From assembly GCA_022376925.1 (NCBI GenBank), contig JAIOJX010000032.1, positions 202,860,939 to 202,924,938 of the forward strand: a stretch of 64,000 bases of DNA. Reading direction: 5' to 3'. The stretch comes from Tragulus kanchil. Its lineage: Eukaryota; Chordata; Mammalia; Artiodactyla; Tragulidae. A program made the position numbers and the translations under genes. Below, one piece after another: positions 55,814 through 64,000 of this stretch (its first letter is position 1; each line of letters opens with the position of its first letter). The notes beneath the pieces were generated by a model that had not been told where the DNA came from, made no database searches, and saw nothing but the letters and a program-made list of their open reading frames with translations.

Positions 55814-58095
55814 TGACACGCCACCCTGGAGAGGAACAACTGCAGGTGTGGGCCGTCTGGCCTGGTTCACTCGGAGGCTGTCTATCCACAAATGCCTTTG
55901 GAAGAAGCACCCCCTCCAGAATGTTTTCCGAGCAGTTCTCATTTCCAAGCACTACGCTCATCGCTGACTTGACAACAATGAACAGAACAGCCCTGTTGCT
56001 GCTCTCCGGCGGCTGGCAGCTAATGGAATTGGCCTACTGTCCCCGGAGGGGAGAAGCAAGCACTCTGGATGGCTTTTGTCTCCGAGGGTAGGTTGGCTCA
56101 GAGGCCTTCCAACCGTGGGTCTGAGTCAGCTCCAACTCCTATCAAGGGCTTGGCACATAATCAGCTCTCAGTAATCATCTTTGGAGTGGATGAATGGAGA
56201 CTGAAGTGAATGTTGAGTCCCAGGTGGACCGGTGTGAGCTTGCTGAGTCTCGCTGGGCCTGAGGTAGACAGCCAGTCCTGCTTTCTAGCGATCAAAGGCT
56301 GTCAGTTCAGCTCAGGGGAACTGCTCGTCTTCAAGCACCAGCCAGGTAAGATGACCTCCAGCAAAGAGGAAAGTGCCCTTTGTTGCTGGCTAGAAACTGA
56401 GAGTTCAAGTCCCCACAGCTGCCAGAGGAGCTAGGTGTCTATCATCTTTCTAGAATTTCTGCCTAATGGCCAGTCATGCCGGGAACCCGCCAACCAGCCA
56501 GGGGAGAAGGGCAAGGTTGCCACAGGGCCTGTACTCCCTCTGAGCCTGGCTTCCCCCTCAGGCCAGGAGGTGGCTGAGCAGGCTGGACAAATGGGGACTG
56601 GAGGAAGCCTGGGACAAGGTGTGTTATTGCAGTCAATCTTTTTTTAGAATATACGGTTTTTAAAATTGTATTGTACTGTATTTATTGATTTTTGCAGAGT
56701 TTTGTTGTTTGCTGCCACACATCAACTGAAGCCAGTCTTCCCCAAGCCGGCCAGTGCCTCCCCAGGATCCATCTCTCTGGTCAGCCCTCTTGAACGTAGG
56801 TGAGGCCATCGGACAGCTTCTCAGTTTTGGCTTCAACCCTGCTTGCTGTCTTTCTAGTTTCCTGATTCTATTCTTTGCCAGCCAGGACCAGCCCCACCCT
56901 GTCCAGCACCCACCTGTGCCTCCCAAAGCCCAGGAAGGAACCCTGATGATGGATGACACGCCACCCTGGAGAGGAACAACTGCAGGTGTGGGCCGTCTGG
57001 CCTGGTTCACTCGGAGGTTTTACAAAATGGAAGAAGCACCCCCTCCAGAATGTTTTCCGAGCAGTTCTCATTTCCAAGCACTACGCTCATCGCTGACTTG
57101 ACAACAATGAACAGAACAGCCCTGTTGCTGCTCTCCGGCGGCTGGCAGCTAATGGAATTGGCCTACTGTCCCCGGAGGGGAGAAGCAAGCACTCTGGATG
57201 GCTTTTGTCTCCGAGGGTAGGTTGGCTCAGAGGCCTTCCAACCGTGGGTCTGAGTCAGCTCCAACTCCTATCAAGGGCTTGGCACATAATCAGCTCTCAG
57301 TAATCATCTTTGGAGTGGATGAATGGAGACTGAAGTGAATGTTGAGTCCCAGGTGGACCGGTGTGAGCTTGCTGAGTCTCGCTGGGCCTGAGGTAGACAG
57401 CCAGTCCTGCTTTCTAGCGATCAAAGGCTGTCAGTTCAGCTCAGGGGAACTGCTCGTCTTCAAGCACCAGCCAGGTAAGATGACCTCCAGCAAAGAGGAA
57501 AGTGCCCTTTGTTGCTGGCTAGAAACTGAGAGTTCAAGTCCCCACAGCTGCCAGAGGAGCTAGGTGTCTATCATCTTTCTAGAATTTCTGCCTAATGGCC
57601 AGTCATGCCGGGAACCCGCCAACCAGCCAGGGGAGAAGGGCAAGGTTGCCACAGGGCCTGTACTCCCTCTGAGCCTGGCTTCCCCCTCAGGCCAGGAGGT
57701 GGCTGAGCAGGCTGGACAAATGGGGACTGGAGGAAGCCTGGGACAAGGTGTGTTATTGCAGTCAATCTTTTTTTAGAATATACGGTTTTTAAAATTGTAT
57801 TGTACTGTATTTATTGATTTTTGCAGAGTTTTGTTGTTTGCTGCCACACATCAACTGAAGCCAGTCTTCCCCAAGCCGGCCAGTGCCTCCCCAGGATCCA
57901 TCTCTCTGGTCAGCCCTCTTGAACGTAGGTGAGGCCATCGGACAGCTTCTCAGTTTTGGCTTCAACCCTGCTTGCTGTCTTTCTAGTTTCCTGATTCTAT
58001 TCTTTGCCAGCCAGGACCAGCCCCACCCTGTCCAGCACCCACCTGTGCCTCCCAAAGCCCAGGAAGGACATTTGAGCCCTGATGATGGATGAACT
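55814..58095. repeat. Tandem duplication 11 (offset 1140 falling to 1129 bp)
   Basis: Copy A is 55814-56953 and copy B is 56954-58095. Near its start, copy B reads GGTTTTACAAAATGG where A has a longer and different stretch (about 55874-55902). At its end, copy A lacks the CATTTGAG of copy B. Both differences adjoin the A/B join. The unit is mainly unique DNA with an L1 scrap near 56690-56735. Probable assembly duplicate. Confidence 0.93.
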
Positions 58096-58194
58096 TGGGC
58101 ATCTCCCAGAGTGCCAGACCTGCTTGACTCTGTGAGGAGTCGGCGTAGGCTGAACTGGCTTCTGCATGATGGATGTTGTCTTTCTTTCTTTTTT

Positions 58195-58541
58195 GAAATA
58201 TGTTTTTACTTATTTATTTTTGGCTATTCTGGGTTATCACTGCTCTTACAGGTTCTTCTCTAGTTGCAGGGAGTGGGGGCTACTCTCTAGATGAGGTGAG
58301 CAGGCTTCTTGTTGTGGTAACTTCTCTTGTTGTGGAGCTTGGGCTCTAGGGCACACAGGCTTCTGTAGTTGTGGCACATGAGCTCAGTAGCTGTGACTCC
58401 GAGGCTCCAGACACAGGCTCCATAGTTGTGGCTCACGGGCTTAGTTGCTCCACAGCATGTGGGATCTTCCCGGATCAGGGATTGGACCCGTGTCTTTTGC
58501 ATTGGCAGGTGAACTCTTTACCACTGAGCTACCAGGGAAGC
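58195..58541 (-). mobile_element. tRNA-Glu-derived SINE (CHR-2-like)
   Basis: Antisense full-length copy: tail side TTACTTATTTATTTTTGGCT, head side GATCAGGGATTGGACCCGTG, then CACTGAGCTACCAGGGAAGC. Confidence 0.87.
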
Positions 58542-58797
58542 CCTGGATGTTTTCTTATTAGGGGAAGTAAGAGTGACTCAGTATTGATGACTGTTTTCTC
58601 CACCTTCCATGCCATTCTGTTATCCCTGCTGGCTGAATTGAGAGTTGCTGCTGTCCACTGCTGAGAACGGGGTCTTATTCAACAAGTGGGATGCAGCAGA
58701 ATAAAGACAGAGACATTGCTCTAAAAAGTGGATTGCCTAAACCTAAGTGAAAGGGAAAGCCTTCCAAGATTAGCTCAGTGACAGAATGATGGTAAGT

Positions 58798-59110
58798 CAT
58801 CATCATCATCATCGTATGAACAGCTAACACTGAGGGTTCCCTGAGTGCCAGGCAGTCTGATAAGTACTTTGTTTCAGTTTCTCATTTAATCCTCATAAAA
58901 CCCCAGGAAGTCAGTTTTACAGAGGCCCAGAGGGGTGGACCTGGGGTGTGCCCTGAGCCTGACGCCAGACCAATTGCTCTCAACCATTACACTGGAAATC
59001 TTCATGGCTAGGTATCCCATGTCCTTCTTTCTACACAAAGAAATTTTACTTTTTTATTTCCCAGAGAGGGAAACCCATTGCCTAGAGTCAGCGACAGAGC
59101 CTGGGACAAG
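58798..59110 (+). mobile_element. (ATC)n followed by MIR SINE
   Basis: A short ATC run (58798-58814) precedes 'aacagctaacactgagggttccctgagtgccagg', TTCTCATTTAATCCTCATAA, and 'ttttacagaggcccagagg', a good MIR match. The right part, with 'agagtcagcgacagagcctgg', may be the MIR end after a small insertion. Confidence 0.72.
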
Positions 59111-60133
59111 ATGCTAAGTGCCCTAATTCAAAATCCAAAGCTTGTATCTACTCTACCCCACTGGTCTCGTCTCCTCTCCCCTGTCCCTCCGAGGCCGAGG
59201 AGAATCATCAAGGAGGAGGACAGTGATATCTGAATATGAGTGAACATTGCCAAACAAACCAACAGCATAGACTAGAGCCCTGGGGAGCTCTGGGAAGCTG
59301 GGCTTAAAGATGGAAGCCAGCGTCAGGAACCAAAGAGCAATTCGAGGGAGGGAGTGTACAGATACCTGAGGGGCCAGGAGTCAAGACATTAGAGAAGACA
59401 GTGGCCACAAGACCCTGGTGCTAAGGGACACTTTGGAACAGAAGTCAGCAGAACCAGGGGTCTGCTGAAAAAAGGAACGATCTCAACAGACTTGAGAAAG
59501 AAAGACGCCAGCAGCAGGTAAAGGTAGCAATGGAGGGTGCGGCGAGACCCAGTGGTGAGAAGGAGGAGAACGTCTCGTTACTAACAGGAGAAAAACTAGA
59601 GGCAGCCGAGTTTGAGGGATGGACGGCCGTGACAAGAAGGGAAGAAAGAGCAGGGCCACTGCTGGCCCAGTCCACATGGGCATAATCCATGGCCTTACTT
59701 GGGGCCACACGTGGGGGCTTGGAGAACTTCTTGGTTTAGAGTTGATAGTTTTGGAAGAAAAAAGCTGTCAAGAGCATCTTAGAAAATTTTCCCAAGCATC
59801 AGATAAGTATTTTTTTTTTGTTACTTTCACAAGCCACTGCTATAAATAGTTAACTGGTTTAAATCACCTTTTGTCAGACTGCCTGTTTTTTGCCCCCAGT
59901 GGAAACTTGTGTTGAGACTGGGCCACATGGGAGCCTAAGTGTTTGAAGGTGGCATATTTATTCAAGAATAAAAAATTAAATAATAGAAGCATGATACTAG
60001 TATACTGACACTAGTACCTAGACCTGCTTCCTTGTGCACGAAATCAATTGTAAGCAGATTAAACTGATTTTTAAAAAATGTTAGCCAGGAGGAGTACATG
60101 GTATAGGACATTGTTTATCTTGATTTATTTCTT
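59111..60133. other. Unique DNA, no gene recognised
   Basis: Purine-rich from 59200 to 59660, AT-rich from 59810. No repeat family or exon recognised. Confidence 0.4.
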
Positions 60134-60437
60134 TTTGTGGGGGGTAGGGCGGGTTGGGGAGGGAGGGGAATGGGCGGGCCACTTCTATTGGTCTTTCAGG
60201 TATCTATTGTCATCCATCTTTGTTCTTTTGGCCCATGTGGGCATCCCATCGCAGTGGCCTCTGTCATCACAGAGCACCGGCTCTGGGTGCATGTGCTCCA
60301 GAGCTCCGGCTAGGTAATTGGATACATTGGTCCAGCTGCTCCGTGGCACGTGGGATCTTCCCAGGCCAGGGATCGAACCGGCGCCCCTTGCACTGCAAGG
60401 TGGTATCCTTACCCACTGGACCACCAGGGGAAGCCCC
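60134..60437 (-). mobile_element. Full-length tRNA-Glu-derived SINE with G-rich end
   Basis: The target-site duplication TATCTTGATTTATTTCTT flanks it perfectly (60116-60133 and 60438-60455). Antisense: G-rich block at 60138-60180, tRNA-like head at the right (GATCGAACCGGCGCCCCTTG). Third copy of the family seen at 26975 and 46289. Confidence 0.92.
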
Positions 60438-60879
60438 TATCTTGATTTATTTCTTGTGAGGCTTGCCGAGTTCCTCAAAAGCCTTTCCATCTCTGAAAAG
60501 GAGTGCTCCAGCCAGGTGGAAAGTGTGCTCTCCATTTCACACGTTTAAGGACAGTAGACGGACCAGGATAGAGACTTCCCACAGCAGGCAGCAGACGAGT
60601 CTCCATCATTCAGGATGCACAAGCAGGCCAGCCTTGCATCCAAAGTCTCCGCTTATTCTGCGCATTCCTAATGGCTGTTTCGAGTTAATATTGCTCTAGA
60701 GGGTGGGGGTAGGGGTAAGGAAAAGGAGTGACGAGTTTCTGCAAAGCCAGTGCCTTTGCAGCCAGAGCCTGGTAAGGGGGCAGTGGTCAGAGGGAAACAG
60801 GGAGAGAAAGATATCAAGTGTAGTAATCAGAATGAAAAATGGAGCCACGGTTACTTTAAACAAGAGCTAATTCATCACA

Positions 60880-61080
60880 AGAACGAGTGGATAAGTAGCT
60901 GAGTTTCAGGCGTTCAGTAAGTTCCCCGTTCTGCTCCAAAAATTATTCCGCCCCTGTCTGCATGCTCCCATCAATCATCTCTTCTTCACATCAGCTCCGA
61001 TTACCAATTACTCCTGCCTGTAACGCGCTTTCCTTGCCCAACACCATCTGATGGGGACTTGCCTTTTAATTTTACAAATG
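60880..61080. promoter_or_regulatory. Candidate conserved non-coding element
   Basis: Unique block with CCATCAATCATCTC (PBX/MEIS-like TGATTGAT on the other strand), GATTACCAATTACTCC, TAACGCGCTTTCC and CCTTTTAATTTTAC. CpGs are kept. Regulatory role inferred. Confidence 0.42.
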
Positions 61081-61479
61081 CCTTTTCCCCCCCACTTTTC
61101 CTTTCTTCTTTCTCCTCCAGTCTCTCCCCTCCCCACCTCATTCCCCTGCCCTCTCCTCTCTTTCTCTCTCTCTGTCATCTCTTCCTTGCACAAAGCCCCT
61201 CCCCACACCCCAGGCCACAGCCAACCCGGCCATCTGCAGTGGTCCCTTGGGAAGTGGTGGGGAAGAGCCTCCCTAAGTAGCATGGCCCCGGGGAAACTGG
61301 TGGAAGAGGTGAGAAGGACGCAGGTCCCAGACCCTGGATCCTGGCCCCGCAGGCGTCCCTCCTCCGCCTGCTTTCTGGTCTGGAGTCCCCGGACAGATGG
61401 AGTTTGAGTCTAGCGGTCTGACGACCTGTAGGAAAGGGCTGCGGATGGTCCCTAAGACAGCTTTACACGCCCCCTGGCA
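61081..61479. other. Pyrimidine-rich unique DNA
   Basis: A long C/T-rich tract (61085-61180) is followed by GC-rich sequence. Open frames here are low-complexity. Confidence 0.45.
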
Positions 61480-61565
61480 GCCGGCTGGATGACAATCGTC
61501 GCTGTAAATATTTATCGTGACTTTTATGGGCTGGCGGCTGTGTTGGAGGCACAGAGGGCGTGAGT
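61480..61565. promoter_or_regulatory. Candidate conserved non-coding element
   Basis: GGATGACAATCGTCGCTG, GTAAATATTTATCGTGAC and TTTTATGGGC form a compact block with forkhead-like (GTAAATA) and HOX-like (TTTATGG) words and retained CpGs. Inference only. Confidence 0.4.
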
Positions 61566-62175
61566 CTCTGCAGGACGCTAAACTTCCTTTAGAAGCAGTC
61601 CTGCCTGCCAGCTTCACGTCTGCTCCTGACATAGCACCCAACACTGTGTTATCCAAACTATAATCACTGTTGTATCATTTTCACAATTTTTGTCATATTG
61701 TGGGAGCATATGCTTCACAGTTCCTTAAAATCAACTTTAAACTGACTTCAAAACTTAAGTTTAAGCAAAAATTCATGTACTTAAAGTGGCAGTTATATGC
61801 TCCCTAAGACTGTGAAAATAAACGCTTAGCCACAGTACCAACGGACGTGTACCTTTATACAAAGCAGCGCTTGCAGTGCACCTGCTACAGGCGGCTGAAG
61901 CGTCACCCCCTCCTGGACACTCGGGCATGTAGCGTGCGGGCTGATATGGGATGAGGACTCAGAAGTCAGAGAAGTTAGGGCCTCGAAGAGCGTCCCTGCC
62001 CACTCTGGTGCCACCTCCAGAGACTGAATCAGGAGGGAGATCTCGTGTACTGCCCAGACCCAGAAATCTGGATGTGGACTAGTACCCCTAGCCGTCTCTG
62101 ATTCGGCTTAGAAATGCTGGTCTAGCTTGTGTGTCAAACCTGATCTGCTTTGTGACCTCACAGAAATCACTCATC
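61566..62175. other. Unique DNA, no gene recognised
   Basis: AT-rich at 61640-61830, then mixed. No repeat or exon recognised with confidence. Confidence 0.4.
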
Positions 62176-62447
62176 TCCCTGTCTCCTAATTGCTTAAACA
62201 GGGAGAACCCTAAGTATCCTTCCTACCTCATGTGAGGTCCCAACATGACAACTTAAGTAGGCAGTGGATTGTGAAAGACGCCCAGCTCTGTGCAGGTGGG
62301 ACTGGGAGGCACAGCCGGGGCCTCCAGCAGCTGCCTGGGGACAGGAATCCAGCTTTGCCACCGTGGGCTTTTACATGCTCATCTAGCATCACTACTTTGC
62401 CATCTGGGTTTTTTTTGTTGTTGTCTTCTTTAAAAAATATATTTATT

Positions 62448-62680
62448 GGGGCCTCCCTGGTGGTCCAGTGGGTAAAAAGTCTACCTTGCATTGCAAGGGG
62501 CACCGTTTCGACCCCTGGCTCGGGAAGATCCCACATGTCGTGGAGCAGCTAGACCGGTGTGTCCAATTACAAACCAATTACAAACCAGAGCTCTGCACCG
62601 AGAGAGGCCACTGAGGTGGGAGGCCCACACAGGCCAAAGAATGAAAATGGATGGAAATAAATTAAAAAAAAATTTTTTTT
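62448..62680 (+). mobile_element. tRNA-Glu-derived SINE lacking the C-rich end (copy at 63612-63844)
   Basis: Head GCCTCCCTGGTGGTCCAGTG, a 12-bp internal tandem repeat (CAATTACAAACC twice, about 62562-62585), and tail AAATTAAAAAAAAATTTTTT. It stands tail to tail with the next SINE. Confidence 0.85.
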
Positions 62681-62684
62681 AAAA

Positions 62685-62992
62685 AATCTATTTATTTTGG
62701 CTGCACCAGGTCTTCATTGTTGTGTGTGGGCTTTAGGTCTGGTGAGTGGGGCCTACTCGCTAGTTGTGGGGTGCTGGCCTCTCATCGTGGTGGCTTCTCT
62801 CGTTGTGGAGCATGGGCTCTGCTTGCACAGGCTTCAGTAATAGCAGCATAAGGGCTCTAGAGTGCCCGCTCGGTAGTTGTGGTGGTCGCACTTAGTTTCC
62901 CTGTGGCATGTGGAATCTTCCCGGACCAGGGATAAAACCCATACATTGGCAAATCGTCCCCTGCATTGGCAAATTTGGACCAGGGAAGCCCC
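62685..62992 (-). mobile_element. tRNA-Glu-derived SINE (copy from 63849, runs off window)
   Basis: Antisense: tail side ATCTATTTATTTTGGCTGCA, head side CCGGACCAGGGATAAAACCC. A short repeat of 'cattggcaaat' near 62944-62975 duplicates part of the head. Confidence 0.83.
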
Positions 62993-63180
62993 ACTGTCTG
63001 TTTTGATTAGATTTGAAAACTGCAGATTCCAGCAAATTTAAGAACCTCCAATGGGGATTCCTAGTCAGTTTCATAATGGTCATTTAAATTAAACTGTGTG
63101 CAGGGTTTGGAGACATTAAAAGTCATGCAGAAGCCCCAGGTGGAGACTAAGGTGCTGCAAGAAAAGTATCTAAGGAGTAT

Positions 63181-63253
63181 CATTTAAGGAGGCCCTGGCT
63201 CTCAGGGCTGACCTCTACTTGCACAACTCTGAGAGTCGGGGCCTCCTTAAAAG
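63181..63253. ncRNA. Candidate stem-loop (inverted repeat)
   Basis: The left arm (63183-63205) and right arm (63229-63251) are 23-nt inverted repeats with two differences, both of which become G-U pairs in plus-strand RNA. Two more pairs extend it inward (63206-63207 with 63227-63228). The result is a stem of about 25 bp and a loop of about 19 nt. It lies in unique sequence between a SINE and the duplication join. It resembles a microRNA precursor or a degenerate MITE; expression is unknown. Confidence 0.5.
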
Positions 63254-64000
63254 CTGCAGGTGTCCAAGGGAAAGGCACAACGCCAGGTACCCACGTGTGT
63301 CATGAAAAGCCTCGGGTACGCCTTCCTGAAAAGCTAGGCAGGTGTCCCTGTCTCCTAATTGCTTAAACGGAACCTAAGTATCCTTCCTACCTCATGTGAG
63401 GTCCCAACATGACAACTTAAGTAGGCAGTGGATTGTGAAAGACGCCCAGCTCTGTGCAGGTGGGACTGGGAGGCACAGCCGGGGCCTCCAGCAGCTGCCT
63501 GGGGACAGGAATCCAGCTTTGCCACCGTGGGCTTTTACATGCTCATCTAGCATCACTACTTTGCCATCTGGGTTTTTTTTGTTGTTGTCTTCTTTAAAAA
63601 ATATATTTATTGGGGCCTCCCTGGTGGTCCAGTGGGTAAAAAGTCTACCTTGCATTGCAAGGGGCACCGTTTCGACCCCTGGCTCGGGAAGATCCCACAT
63701 GTCGTGGAGCAGCTAGACCGGTGTGTCCAATTACAAACCAATTACAAACCAGAGCTCTGCACCGAGAGAGGCCACTGAGGTGGGAGGCCCACACAGGCCA
63801 AAGAATGAAAATGGATGGAAATAAATTAAAAAAAAATTTTTTTTAAAAAATCTATTTATTTTGGCTGCACCAGGTCTTCATTGTTGTGTGTGGGCTTTAG
63901 GTCTGGTGAGTGGGGCCTACTCGCTAGTTGTGGGGTGCTGGCCTCTCATCGTGGTGGCTTCTCTCGTTGTGGAGCATGGGCTCTGCTTGCACAGGCTTCA

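Larger units (their letters stand above)
62176..64000. repeat. Tandem duplication 12 (offset 1169 falling to 1164 bp), cut by the window end
   Basis: Copy A is 62176-63344. Copy B starts at 63345 and continues past 64000. Copy B has lost five bases within 40 bp of the join (AAACAGGGAGAACCC in A, AAACGGAACC in B). Same pattern as the other eleven. Confidence 0.93.

Overview
The window is ruminant (pecoran, probably bovid) nuclear DNA. It is full of ruminant-specific retrotransposons: BovB (RTE-type) LINE fragments, Bov-tA SINEs (tRNA-Glu head plus BovA tail), other tRNA-Glu-derived SINEs, ruminant-type L1 3' ends, and older mammalian repeats (MIR, L2, MER5, MER20, Tigger- and hAT-derived MITEs, MaLR-type LTRs). 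I cannot tell the species from the sequence alone. I found no functional protein-coding gene, exon, tRNA or rRNA gene. The only recognisable host gene is a broken processed BTF3 pseudogene on the minus strand (50636-51608).

The most striking property is structural. Twelve segments of about 1.07-1.17 kb are present twice in direct tandem, nearly identical, at 1160, 9284, 15286, 21212, 23522, 26659, 29791, 35296, 40911, 48498, 55814 and 62176 (first-copy starts; the last second copy runs off the window). About 20% of the window is therefore second copy. The units are unrelated to each other, and they cut through retrotransposons and unique DNA alike. Differences between copies often lie near the copy/copy junction, and several junctions hold short unexplained spacers. 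This pattern fits unmerged overlaps between adjacent contigs, or faulty gap filling, much better than biology. Features inside these units are described once, with the second-copy position given.

Layout. 0-9 kb: SINE, BovB and L2 fragments, hAT and Tigger MITEs, and non-repeat DNA with AT-rich conserved-looking blocks (3900-4310, 8560-8715). 9-19 kb: an LTR, the 3' end of an L1, SINEs, and an LTR/SINE/L1 nest. 19-21 kb: non-repeat DNA with a dense cluster of homeodomain-type TAAT cores. 21-26 kb: a BovB whose 5' part is inverted (twin-priming structure). 26-32 kb: SINEs inserted beside SINEs, a MaLR LTR and a conserved-looking block. 32-45 kb: MIR, MER5, L1 and SINE mosaic. 45.5-47.5 kb: a hAT DNA-transposon fossil carrying three SINEs. 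48-52.7 kb: a second inverted BovB carrying an LTR, the BTF3 pseudogene and an L1. 53-64 kb: mostly non-repeat DNA with several candidate regulatory blocks, then SINE pairs and a 25-bp-stem hairpin (63181-63253).

Taken together the window looks like a gene-free intergenic or intronic region. Several AT-rich non-repeat blocks could be distal regulatory elements of a developmental gene outside the window. That reading is inference and needs a cross-species alignment.
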